Below are positions 46,895 through 55,035 of a DNA stretch of 64,000 bases, one piece after another. Numbering within the stretch: the first letter of the stretch is position 1; each line of letters opens with the position of its first letter. The stretch is from [Pseudomonas] carboxydohydrogena (GTDB lineage Bacteria; Pseudomonadota; Alphaproteobacteria; Rhizobiales; Xanthobacteraceae): positions 620,001 to 684,000 of the forward strand of contig NZ_CP113162.1 in NCBI RefSeq assembly GCF_029030725.1, given 5' to 3'. The position numbers were made by a program, and so were the translations under genes. The notes beneath the pieces are model-generated. The model had not been told where the DNA came from and did no database searches. It was given only the letters and a program-made list of their open reading frames with translations.

Positions 46895-47431
46895 TTGACC
46901 GACGTTGTTTTTTCATCCGATCGACCGGCGCGGTCGCGCGCTTTCCGGATGGCGCTGGCGATCTGCGTGATTGCATTCGCCACCATCGCGGGGGCCTGGT
47001 TCTTCCAGCTTGTGCTCGGCATTCAGCCATGCCCGATGTGTCTTGAGCAGCGATACGCCTACTACATCGGGATTCCGTTGGCCGCCGTACTGGCCCTGGT
47101 GGCCGCTCGCGAGGGGTCCCGCTCCCTGCTCGTGGCTGGATTTGCGGTGCTGTTCTGCGTGACGGTGTTCAACAGCGCCTTCGGCGCCTATCACGCCGGG
47201 GTCGAATGGGGCTTCTGGCCGGGCCCGACCGAATGTACCGGGTCGGCCGTCGATTTCGGCAATCCGGGCAATCTGCTGGAAAATCTCAAGACCGCCAAGG
47301 TCGTGCGTTGCGACGAGGTGCAGTGGTCTTTCCTCGGCCTGTCGCTGGCGGGCTACAACGCGTTGATCTCGGCCCTGATGGCGGCGTTGGCGGGATGGGG
47401 CCTGCTTGGTTTGGGCCGCCGCACGACATAA
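46895..47431 (+). CDS. dsbB: Disulfide bond formation protein B
   Basis: Inner-membrane quinone-linked oxidase that recharges DsbA. 178 residues, four helices. First redox pair Cys46-Cys49 (QPCPMC), second pair Cys114 and Cys139. TTG 46895 is the likely start, because GGAGG lies six bases before it. Cys-rich secreted proteins nearby (41801, 43705, 47525, 47922) could be clients. Confidence 0.88.
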   Translation: MTDVVFSSDRPARSRAFRMALAICVIAFATIAGAWFFQLVLGIQPCPMCLEQRYAYYIGIPLAAVLALVAAREGSRSLLVAGFAVLFCVTVFNSAFGAYHAGVEWGFWPGPTECTGSAVDFGNPGNLLENLKTAKVVRCDEVQWSFLGLSLAGYNALISALMAALAGWGLLGLGRRTT

Positions 47432-47452
47432 AGGCTTTTCCTGCGCGCAATG

Positions 47453-47479
47453 AAAAAGCCGGCGGTCAGACCGCCGGCT
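47453..47479 (-). terminator. Rho-independent terminator between convergent genes
   Basis: Ten-bp perfect stem AGCCGGCGGT / ACCGCCGGCT with a three-base loop; T-run on the minus side (TTTTTC), so it mainly serves the gene ending at 47525. It also sits 22 bases after dsbB. Confidence 0.85.
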
Positions 47480-47524
47480 CAAGTTTCAGGGCAGGTGAGG
47501 TACGTCTACGCACGCAACAAAAAA

Positions 47525-47749
47525 CTACTTCTTGGTCGCATCGTGCTTGCACTTGGAGCGAAACTTATGGCGCTCCTTGCCGTGCAGCCCCTTCGCGTCG
47601 GCCTGCTTGGAGCAGTCGAGCGAGGCGGCGGAGCGCGGCTTCTCGGCCTTGGCGGCGGGCGCGGGCGCCGTTGGAGCCTGGGCGAGAGCTGGCCCTGCCA
47701 GCAGGCTGACGACGAATACGGCGCCGATGGCGCGAGACAGGAATGTCAT
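47525..47749 (-). CDS. PsiF-like small exported protein
   Basis: 74 residues from ATG 47749 (GAGG eight bases upstream). Signal peptide to about ALA|QAP, an Ala/Pro linker, then a PsiF-type repeat with two Cys (LDCSKQADAKGLHGKERHKF, then a Cys six residues on). PsiF is linked to phosphate starvation in E. coli, but the function is unknown. It diverges from a related-looking gene at 47922. Confidence 0.75.
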   Translation of the reverse strand: MTFLSRAIGAVFVVSLLAGPALAQAPTAPAPAAKAEKPRSAASLDCSKQADAKGLHGKERHKFRSKCKHDATKK

Positions 47750-47921
47750 GGTTGGACCCTCAAGTTCAGGTCCACACCCTGTCTTCCGGCGGATGAACTG
47801 TTCATGAATGGCCAGGGCGGCCGACATCGGAAGACGATATTTTGATCACGCTTTCGTTCATCCGTTGAAACCCTCCGGCGCTGCGCTAGGATCGGGTCCT
47901 CTTCATCTCAGGAGGCAGGCA

Positions 47922-48407
47922 ATGGGTTTTCAGTCAAAATTGCTTTTTGCTGCGGCTATGGCGGGCTTGATGGCCGTCGTTGCGGCAAGTCCGGCAAGCG
48001 CGCTGTCGATGACGGAGTGCAGCGCCAAATATAAGTCAGCGAAGGCCGACGGCTCGCTCGGCGGCCAGAGCTGGAAGGATTTCCGCAAGGCCCAATGCGG
48101 TGCGGAGGCTGCGGCTGCTCCGGCTGCGGCGCCTGCGCCAGCACCGGCCACGGCGGCAGCAAAACCCGCCGCCAAGCCTGCGATCAAGCCAGCGGCCGCT
48201 CCTGCGGCGACGGCGTCCGGCCCGGCTGTTTTCCCGAACGCAGTTGCGCCGAAATATGCGTCCGAGAGCGCGGGCAAGGCTCGCATGCACACCTGCGTGG
48301 ATCAGTACAACGCCAACAAAGCCTCCAATGCCAATGGCGGCCTGAAGTGGATTCAAAAAGGCGGCGGCTATTACAGCGAATGCACCAAGCGCCTGAAGGG
48401 CGGCTAG
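47922..48407 (+). CDS. Exported protein with two Cys-bounded PsiF-like motifs
   Basis: 161 residues from ATG 47922 (GGAGG seven bases upstream). Signal peptide to about ASA|LSM. First motif: ECSAKYKSAK to FRKAQC; second: TCVDQYNANK to YYSECTKRL, joined by a long Ala/Pro/Lys linker. The motif spacing is like the PsiF repeat of the divergent neighbour. Likely envelope protein; function unknown. Confidence 0.7.
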   Translation: MGFQSKLLFAAAMAGLMAVVAASPASALSMTECSAKYKSAKADGSLGGQSWKDFRKAQCGAEAAAAPAAAPAPAPATAAAKPAAKPAIKPAAAPAATASGPAVFPNAVAPKYASESAGKARMHTCVDQYNANKASNANGGLKWIQKGGGYYSECTKRLKGG

Positions 48408-48446
48408 TCCTGTCCGCTATGGAACGCTCCAGCAAGATATGACGGT

Positions 48447-48490
48447 CATCGCGGCGGACGGCTGGGCGCAGGCCCGCCACCGCCGCGATG
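48447..48490. repeat. Inverted repeat after the Cys-motif protein gene
   Basis: Perfect 11-bp arms CATCGCGGCGG / CCGCCGCGATG around a 22-base GC-rich loop, 40 bases after a stop codon. No T-run follows, so it may be a factor-dependent terminator or 3' end structure. Confidence 0.5.
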
Positions 48491-48496
48491 CTCATA

Positions 48497-48535
48497 TTAT
48501 GCATCGTGTCATGGTTATGTATCGTGTCACGAGAT
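48497..48535 (+). promoter_or_regulatory. Direct repeat and dyad upstream of the dctB-like gene
   Basis: TTATGCATCGTGTCA (48497-48511) is repeated as TTATGTATCGTGTCA (48515-48529), one mismatch, 18 bases apart. The second copy extends into ATCGTGTCACGAGAT (48521-48535), containing TCGT-N3-ACGA. A 14/15 match to this 15-mer lies at 57444-57458 before another gene of this region. Candidate operator about 220 bases upstream of ATG 48756. The remaining gap to 48755 has no gene. Confidence 0.45.
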
Positions 48536-48755
48536 GCCGCTGTGACGGCCGTCTCTTGCCTGCGCTCCCGCGCCTTGCGAGACGCATCAGCTAAAGTCGC
48601 CGGCATTCTTGGTATACAAAATATCAGAAGTTAACCTACATCATGCGTCAAGCATTCCGGCATTAACGCTGGACAGTTGAATCGCGATTTTATTTTCTGC
48701 GTGTGGTAATCGGTGACCGTGACGTTGCCTCAGGACAACGGTCAGGTTCAGGTGA

Positions 48756-50624
48756 ATGACGATAACTGCATCGGCCCCGCGAAGCCGGCTGAACTTTGGA
48801 TTTTCAACATTTCACGGTAGCCGCCGCGTTTTTGCGGCGCTTGCCGTTTTTATTGTGATCGGTGCGATTGCCGTCTGGGAAATCGCATCGGCGATGTCGT
48901 CGCGCGCCCTGCGCGAAATCGAGGCTGCGGGCTTTCAGCGGATCGAGCTTTATGCGAGCACGGTCTCGAACGCGCTGGCGACCTATGCCTATCTTCCGTC
49001 GGTGCTTGCGCGCGACAGCGACATCGCCGCCGCCGTGAGAAGCGATGATGCGTCGCGTGTGGCAGCCGCAAACGCCAAGCTGAAACTGACGAATGAAAAT
49101 GCGCGCAGTGCCGCGATCTATGTGATGGACACCACGGGGCTGACCCGCGCATCCAGTAATTTCGACAGTCAGCTGTCGTTTGTCGGAAAAAACTATTCGT
49201 ACCGGCCCTATTTCATCCAGGCGATGCAGGGACAGTCGGGACATTTCTACGGCGTGGGCACGACCACGAATCTCGCCGGCTACTTCATATCCAGCCCGAT
49301 TTACGCGGACGGCACGATCGTCGGCGTCGTGGTCGTCAAGATCGACCTCGAGCCGTTGCAGGCCGAATGGGCGAGCGGCGGCGAACGCCTGTTCGTCATG
49401 GACCGGAACAAGGTCGTGATCCTGTCGAGCTATCTCGGCTGGAAGTACGGGATGCTGCACGCGCTCGGACCGGGCATCGCCGAGGAATTGAAGGAAACGC
49501 AGGAGTACGGCAACGCTAATCTGCATGCTCTGGCGTTCAAGAGACTCGGCAGTCTGGCCACGCATTCCTCGGTGGTGGATTTCGAGAAGCACCGCTATCT
49601 GATGCAGACCCGCGATTTCGGTGACGACGGCTGGACCATCGGCTATCTGAGCGACATCGCGCCGGTGAACGCCAAATGGCGCGAGGTCATGATCTCGAGT
49701 GGCGCGGTCCTCGCGCTTCTCGTGCTGATCTGGTTGTTCTTCTGGCAAAGGCGTCTGCGCCTGCATGCCGAATTGAACGCCCGCAAGGCGGTTTCCGAGG
49801 CGTTGCGGGTGGCGCACGATCAGCTTGAGCAGAAGGTGCGGGAGCGAACGCTCGATCTGGAGGCGGAGATATCGGAGCGCGAAAAGGCCGAACTCGAATT
49901 GCGCGCGACGCAGGAGGAATTGATTCACGCGGGCAAGATGGCGGCGTTGGGGCAGATGTCTGCGGCCATCGCCCATGAGATCAACCAGCCGCTTGCCGCG
50001 ATCCAGACCTATTCGGCGAGCACCCGCCTTCTATATGAGAAAGGCGACAAGCAGGGCGTCAGCACCAATCTGGACATGATCGGCAGCCTGACGAAGCGCC
50101 TTGCCGGCATCACCGGCCATTTGCGGACCTTCTCGCACAAGTCGGCGATGAAGCGCGACCCGGTGTCGCTGGAATATTGTGTCGAGCGGGCATTGGCGCT
50201 GCTGCAAACGACGATCGACCATGCGGAGATCGAGATCGATCGCACGGTGCCCGGCGATGCGGTGGTCTGCGGCAATGAAATTCGCCTCGAACAGGTGCTC
50301 GTCAACCTGATCCGGAATGCGATCGACGCGATGCGGGAGCAGCCCGTGCGGAAGCTGACGCTTCAGGCGACCCGCGACCGGGATTTCTGGATCCTGAAAG
50401 TCGGCGACACCGGCTCGGGTATCAAGAAAGAGAATCTTTCAAAACTGTTCGAGCCGTTTTTCTCCACCAAGAACGCGGGCGTGGGATTGGGGCTCGGGCT
50501 GTCGCTGTCCTATACGATCATCCGCGGATTCGGCGGAACGGTAACGTGCGAGAACAATCCCGATGGCGGCGCTTCGTTCTATGTGAAGCTGCCGATCTTC
50601 AAAGATGCCGGTGACCATGCCTGA
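48756..50624 (+). CDS. DctB-like sensor histidine kinase
   Basis: 622 residues. TM1 (about 25-45), a periplasmic double-Cache region (about 46-310), TM2 (about 312-333), a coiled-coil linker, then HisKA (H-box IAHEINQPLAAI, His407) and HATPase (N-box with NLIRNAIDAM, DTGSGI, GLGLGLS). This is the architecture of DctB, which senses C4-dicarboxylates and partners a sigma-54 activator. The regulator gene overlaps its 3' end. The ligand here is not known; the nearby importer is not a dicarboxylate type. Confidence 0.88.
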   Translation: MTITASAPRSRLNFGFSTFHGSRRVFAALAVFIVIGAIAVWEIASAMSSRALREIEAAGFQRIELYASTVSNALATYAYLPSVLARDSDIAAAVRSDDASRVAAANAKLKLTNENARSAAIYVMDTTGLTRASSNFDSQLSFVGKNYSYRPYFIQAMQGQSGHFYGVGTTTNLAGYFISSPIYADGTIVGVVVVKIDLEPLQAEWASGGERLFVMDRNKVVILSSYLGWKYGMLHALGPGIAEELKETQEYGNANLHALAFKRLGSLATHSSVVDFEKHRYLMQTRDFGDDGWTIGYLSDIAPVNAKWREVMISSGAVLALLVLIWLFFWQRRLRLHAELNARKAVSEALRVAHDQLEQKVRERTLDLEAEISEREKAELELRATQEELIHAGKMAALGQMSAAIAHEINQPLAAIQTYSASTRLLYEKGDKQGVSTNLDMIGSLTKRLAGITGHLRTFSHKSAMKRDPVSLEYCVERALALLQTTIDHAEIEIDRTVPGDAVVCGNEIRLEQVLVNLIRNAIDAMREQPVRKLTLQATRDRDFWILKVGDTGSGIKKENLSKLFEPFFSTKNAGVGLGLGLSLSYTIIRGFGGTVTCENNPDGGASFYVKLPIFKDAGDHA

Positions 50625-51975
50625 GACCAATCAAGTCATTTTCGTCGATGATGAAGCCGCCATGCGCGAATCCATGAAGCAATGGCTGGCGCTCGCCGAT
50701 ATCAACGCCACCATCCTTTCATCGGCGGAAGATGCGCGCGCCATCATCGACCGGCAATTTTCCGGAGTCGTGCTCACGGACGTTCAGTTGAAGAAGATGA
50801 GCGGGCTCGATCTGCTTCAGGAATGTCTTGCGATCGATCGCGATATCCCGGTGGTGCTGCTGACCGGCCACGGCGACGTGGCGATGGCGGTCGATGCGAT
50901 GAAGCAGGGCGCTTACGACTTTCTTGAAAAGCCGTTCGATCCGGATCGGCTGATCGGCACGGTGCGGCGGGCCTGCGAGATGCGCCAGCTCGTGCTGGAG
51001 AACAGGCGCCTGCGGCTGGACGCGACATTCGGCAACCGGATCGAACGGCGGCTGGTGGGTATCTCGCCGGCAATCCGCCAGCTTCGCGCCGATATCCTCG
51101 AACTTGCCGCGACGCCGCTCAATGTCGTCATTCGCGGCGAAACCGGCACGGGCAAGGAGCTTGTCGCCAGATGTTTGCATGAGTTCGGGCCGCGAAGCGA
51201 ACATCCCTTCGTGGCGGTGAACTGCGGCGCTATTCCCGAGACCATGTTCGAGAGCGAGTTCTTCGGTCACGAGCAGGGCGCTTTCACCGGCGCGGTCGGC
51301 AAGCGGATCGGCCGGCTGGAATACGCGCACAAGGGCACGCTGTTTCTCGACGAGATCGAAAGCATGCCGCCTGCGTTGCAGGTCAAGGTGCTGCGCGCGT
51401 TTCAGGAAAAGGCCTTCGAGCGGCTCGGCTCGCACAAATCGATCCCGTTCGACGCGCGGATCGTGGTTGCGGCAAAGGTCGATCTGTCCGAGGCGGTGAA
51501 GGAAGGCAATTTCCGGGAAGATCTCTATTACCGGCTCAACGTCTCCGAACTGACGATCCCGCCGCTGCGCGCGCGGCTACAGGACATTGGCCTTCTGTTC
51601 GAGCATTTCGTCGCCGAAACCGCGGCTGCGCAAAACCGCAAAAGCCGGGAGATCACCGCCGTCGATCTCACCAGTCTGCTGAGCCATACGTGGCCCGGCA
51701 ACGTGCGCGAACTGAAGAACGTCGCCGAACGCTTCGCGCTCGGGCTGAGCGTCGGGGGCAAGCCCGCGGGCGCGGTGGTTGCGGGCGGACAGGCGCTGCC
51801 GCAGTCGCTCGCCAATCTGGTCGCCGACTTCGAGCGCGGCGTCATCGAAAAAGCGTTGCTCGCAAGCGAGGGTAATGTCGCGAAAGTCCTCGAAATGCTC
51901 GATATCCCGCGCCGTACGCTGAACGAGAAGATGACGCGCTACGCGATCGAGCGGAAGGATTATTGCCGTCCGTGA
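50605..51975 (+). CDS. DctD-like sigma-54-dependent response regulator
   Basis: 456 residues. Receiver with phosphoacceptor Asp59 (LTDVQL), AAA+ domain with GETGTGKE and the sigma-54 contact loop GAFTGA, and a Fis-type helix-turn-helix at the end (GNVAKVLEMLDIPRRTLNEK). Starts 20 bases inside the kinase gene (ATG 50605 or 50617). A sigma-54 promoter lies 116 bases after its stop, before an ABC importer, so that importer is the likely target. Confidence 0.9.
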   Translation: MPVTMPETNQVIFVDDEAAMRESMKQWLALADINATILSSAEDARAIIDRQFSGVVLTDVQLKKMSGLDLLQECLAIDRDIPVVLLTGHGDVAMAVDAMKQGAYDFLEKPFDPDRLIGTVRRACEMRQLVLENRRLRLDATFGNRIERRLVGISPAIRQLRADILELAATPLNVVIRGETGTGKELVARCLHEFGPRSEHPFVAVNCGAIPETMFESEFFGHEQGAFTGAVGKRIGRLEYAHKGTLFLDEIESMPPALQVKVLRAFQEKAFERLGSHKSIPFDARIVVAAKVDLSEAVKEGNFREDLYYRLNVSELTIPPLRARLQDIGLLFEHFVAETAAAQNRKSREITAVDLTSLLSHTWPGNVRELKNVAERFALGLSVGGKPAGAVVAGGQALPQSLANLVADFERGVIEKALLASEGNVAKVLEMLDIPRRTLNEKMTRYAIERKDYCRP

Positions 51976-52012
51976 CGCGGGCGGCGGAATTTGGCTCATC
52001 GATGTGTTTTGC

Positions 52013-52030
52013 TCGGCGATAATCTGCCGA
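52013..52030. promoter_or_regulatory. Candidate activator site (dyad)
   Basis: TCGGC-N8-GCCGA, centred about 70 bases upstream of the sigma-54 -24 element. It could be an enhancer site for the DctD-like regulator; only position and symmetry support this. Confidence 0.3.
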
Positions 52031-52091
52031 TATCCGCGGGCGATTTCGTGCCCGCTTCATCCTCCTTCTGAAATGACTGTATTTTTTGTGT

Positions 52092-52107
52092 TGGCATCGT
52101 TCTTGCG
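52092..52107 (+). promoter_or_regulatory. Sigma-54 promoter of the ABC importer
   Basis: TGGCATCGTTCTTGCG: GG and GC elements are separated by exactly ten bases, as sigma-54 needs. It precedes ATG 52258 by about 150 bases and directly follows a sigma-54 activator gene. Confidence 0.75.
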
Positions 52108-52257
52108 ATCCTGATGGCAAAGGGCGGCAAACGCTCTGGCGTCTGGGAGGGCGCCGCCGTTGCGGACTTGAGCCGGCAACTTTTCTTTCCTTCCAAAACG
52201 ATCACGCCACGCCGGTCCACCGGCGGGAAGACTCTGTCCTGTGAGGAGACGTCTATC

Positions 52258-53226
52258 ATGAAGTTTCGTGCTGTCATTCTCTCCATCGCCATGGCCGTGG
52301 GCATTCAGTCCGCGCATGCCGAGGATGTTGTCCGTCTGGGCAATCTAAAGTTCGCTCACTATGGAGCCGTCTCCTACATGAAGGAGATTGCGCCGGAGTT
52401 CGGTCTGAAGGTCGAGGAGCGGATTTTCGCCAAGGGTCTCGACATCATACCGGCAATTCTCGCCGGTGAGATCGATGTCGCCGCGAGTGCTCTGGACGCC
52501 GCGATTGCCGGGCGGTCCGGCGGCGCGCCGATCTATGTCGTTGCCGGATTTGCAAAGGGCGGCGTGCGTATCGTCGCCTCGAAAGCGAGCGGCATTCATT
52601 CGATCACCGATTTCAAGGGCAAGAAGATCGGCGTGGCTCGCGGCGGCGCTCAGGAGCTTCTGCTTCTGGCGGAGTTGTCGAAGGCCGGCCTGACCTGGTC
52701 GGACAAGCCCGGCAAGGACGTGCAGATCTACTATCTCGCCTTCGCCGATCTCAATCAGGCGCTGATCGGCGGTCAGATCGATGCGATCTGTCAGTCCGAG
52801 CCGCAGGCCGCCCAGGTCATCAACAAGGGTGCGGGCGTCGAGATTCTGAAGCCGTATGACACCGAGATGGGCGAGCCGATCCGCGCGCTCGTCATGACCG
52901 AGAAAATGTACAAGGAGCGCCCCGAGGTTGCGAAGCGCTTCATGCAGTTGTTCGTGAAGGCGACCCAGACCTTCAAGAACGATCCGGCTCTGGCCGAGAA
53001 GTATGTCCGCACCAGCCTGTTCAAGGGTCAATTGAGTGAGCAGGACTACAAGGATGCGATGTCGAACGCGTCGTTCTCCTACGACATCGACCTGCGTCAC
53101 GTTCAGGTCACGACCGATATGATGCAGAAGTTCGGTGTCGGCCGCATGGCGGTGCCTCCGAAGGCTGCCGACTGGACCAAACTCGATCTGCTGAAGGCCG
53201 CGAAGGCCGATCTGAAGATCAACTGA
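52258..53226 (+). CDS. ABC importer substrate-binding protein, NMT1/SsuA type
   Basis: 322 residues from ATG 52258 (GAGGAG 11 bases upstream). Signal peptide to about AHA|EDV. NMT1/OMP_decarb-like fold features: LKVEERIFAKGLDIIPAILAG-type ligand pocket, DVAASALDAAIAG, and ARGGAQELLL. Relatives bind sulfonates, nitrate, aromatic acids or thiamine precursors; sequence alone does not decide. First gene of a three-gene operon. Confidence 0.88.
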   Translation: MKFRAVILSIAMAVGIQSAHAEDVVRLGNLKFAHYGAVSYMKEIAPEFGLKVEERIFAKGLDIIPAILAGEIDVAASALDAAIAGRSGGAPIYVVAGFAKGGVRIVASKASGIHSITDFKGKKIGVARGGAQELLLLAELSKAGLTWSDKPGKDVQIYYLAFADLNQALIGGQIDAICQSEPQAAQVINKGAGVEILKPYDTEMGEPIRALVMTEKMYKERPEVAKRFMQLFVKATQTFKNDPALAEKYVRTSLFKGQLSEQDYKDAMSNASFSYDIDLRHVQVTTDMMQKFGVGRMAVPPKAADWTKLDLLKAAKADLKIN

Positions 53227-53236
53227 GAGGCGTGTG

Positions 53237-54070
53237 ATGTCCAAGCGCACTCTAACAGAGAAAGGTGGTCGCCTGTTTCGGGCGACCATCATTCCCATCA
53301 CGGTTCTCGTGGTGTGGCAGGCCTTTTCATCGGCTCATATTCTCAGCCCGATCATCCTGCCGGGCCCGCTTGCAGTGATCCAGAAGTGGTGGGCCTACCT
53401 GCTGCCGCCGCTGCCCCGCAATCCGTTGACGGATAGCTGGCTGTCATGGGCGCTGTCGGGCGAGTTGCCGCTCGATGCTTTTGCGAGTTTCCAGCGCGTC
53501 GTCGTCGGATTTCTCATCGGCGCCGGTCTTGCCTTGCCGCTCGGCCTCCTGATGGGCGCGAACGACAAGATCTATCGGCTGTTCAATCCGCTGATCGAAG
53601 TGCTGCGTCCGATCCCGCCGATCGCCTACATTCCCTTGGCGATCCTGTGGTTCGGCCTCGGCAATCCGCCGGCTTATTTTCTCATCAGCATCGGGGCGTT
53701 CTTCCCCGTGCTGCTGAACACCATCGCCGGCGTGCGCCATGTGGACGGCATCTATATCCGCGCCGCGCGCAATCTCGGCGTCAGCCAGTACCAGATGTTC
53801 GTGCGGGTGATCCTGCCTGCGGCTACGCCGTACATCCTGTCAGGCGCGCGCATCGGCATGGGCACGGCGTTCATCGTCGTGATCGTCGCGGAGATGATCG
53901 CGGTCAACAGCGGGCTTGGTTTCCGCATTCTGGAAGCGCGCGAGTATTTCTGGTCCGACAAGATCATCGCCGGAATGTTCACGATCGGCTTTCTCGGCCT
54001 GGCCATCGACACCGTGATGACTCGTATCAACAATCATCTTCTGCGTTGGCATAGAGGCATCGATGCGTGA
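53237..54070 (+). CDS. ABC importer permease, SsuC/TauC type
   Basis: 277 residues from ATG 53237 (AGAGG six bases upstream). Six helices; the EAA loop reads IRAARNLGVSQYQMFVRVIL. Belongs with the binding protein just upstream and the ATPase, whose ATG overlaps its stop. Confidence 0.9.
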   Translation: MSKRTLTEKGGRLFRATIIPITVLVVWQAFSSAHILSPIILPGPLAVIQKWWAYLLPPLPRNPLTDSWLSWALSGELPLDAFASFQRVVVGFLIGAGLALPLGLLMGANDKIYRLFNPLIEVLRPIPPIAYIPLAILWFGLGNPPAYFLISIGAFFPVLLNTIAGVRHVDGIYIRAARNLGVSQYQMFVRVILPAATPYILSGARIGMGTAFIVVIVAEMIAVNSGLGFRILEAREYFWSDKIIAGMFTIGFLGLAIDTVMTRINNHLLRWHRGIDA

Positions 54071-54929
54071 AGCAGTGCGTAAGGACAATGTCATGATCAT
54101 GGATACGCCGATTCTTCCCGGACGCCAGCGGGAGGACACCCAGATCAAGGTTGCGGGCGTCCAGAAGCGCTTCGGTACGGCTGATGACACCGTGACGGCG
54201 CTCAAGGACATCAATCTCGAAATCAGCGATGGCGAGTTCGTCTGCCTGCTGGGGCCGTCCGGCTGCGGCAAGTCCACTTTGCTGAACGCGATTGCGGGAT
54301 TTTCGTCTCCGACGGAGGGGCGGATCACCGTCGAGGGCAGGGATGTCGTGGCGCCGGGGCCCGACCGCGGCATGGTGTTTCAGGAATACGCGCTGTTCCC
54401 CTGGATGACCGTGCGCCAGAACATCGCGTTCGGTCTTGAAATCCAGAAGCGGTCGCTGGCTGAAATCGACGAGCGCACTGAGACGCTGATGCACAAGCTG
54501 AAGCTGCAGGATTTCAGGGATCGCTTTCCGAAGGACTTGTCAGGCGGCATGCGTCAGCGCGTGGCGATTGCCCGCGTCCTGGCGTTGAATTCGCCGATCA
54601 TGCTGATGGACGAACCGTTCGGCGCGCTCGATGCACTGACGCGGCGCTCCCTGCAGGACGAACTGCTGCGGATCTGGGCCGAGCTGAAGAAGACCATCAT
54701 CTTCGTCACCCACAGCATCGACGAGTCGATCTACCTCGCCGACCGCATCATCGTCATGACCTATCGCCCCGGCACCGTGAAGGCGGATGTCCGTGTCGAG
54801 ATCGAGCGGCCGCGCGATTCGACGCGGACCGAGTTCAACGACCTGAAGAAGTACCTCACGTCGCTGGTCATGAAGGAGCAGGAGCGGTTTGCGGAGGACG
54901 AAGGCAAGCTTGCCGGGCTTCGCGGCTAG
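54063..54929 (+). CDS. ABC importer ATPase, SsuB/TauB type
   Basis: 288 residues. Walker A GPSGCGKST, Q-loop FQEYALFPWMTV, signature LSGGMRQR, Walker [23 protein letters not shown] lies five bases before ATG 54063, inside the permease gene. A GC-rich hairpin (CCGGCCC/GGGCCGG, 54989-55006) without a T-run follows, shared with the convergent chemoreceptor. Confidence 0.92.
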   Translation: MREAVRKDNVMIMDTPILPGRQREDTQIKVAGVQKRFGTADDTVTALKDINLEISDGEFVCLLGPSGCGKSTLLNAIAGFSSPTEGRITVEGRDVVAPGPDRGMVFQEYALFPWMTVRQNIAFGLEIQKRSLAEIDERTETLMHKLKLQDFRDRFPKDLSGGMRQRVAIARVLALNSPIMLMDEPFGALDALTRRSLQDELLRIWAELKKTIIFVTHSIDESIYLADRIIVMTYRPGTVKADVRVEIERPRDSTRTEFNDLKKYLTSLVMKEQERFAEDEGKLAGLRG

Positions 54930-55035
54930 ATGATCTGAGGGGCGACATGGGCATTCGCGGTCGGATCAGCGTCGGCTAAAGAAATCGCCCGGCCCTGAAG
55001 GGCCGGACGATCGCGTGGTGTATTGGTGGTGCGGA

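Noticed and set aside
46600-46900. Integration site or island at tRNA-Leu
   Set aside because: No integrase, no repeated tRNA 3' end and no composition break beside it.
48756-51975. Naming the two-component genes dctB and dctD
   Set aside because: No dctA transporter is present and the adjacent importer is of another class, so only a like-family call is justified.
52258-54929. Calling the importer a taurine, sulfonate or nitrate transporter
   Set aside because: The family binds many ligands and no substrate-specific enzyme gene lies nearby.
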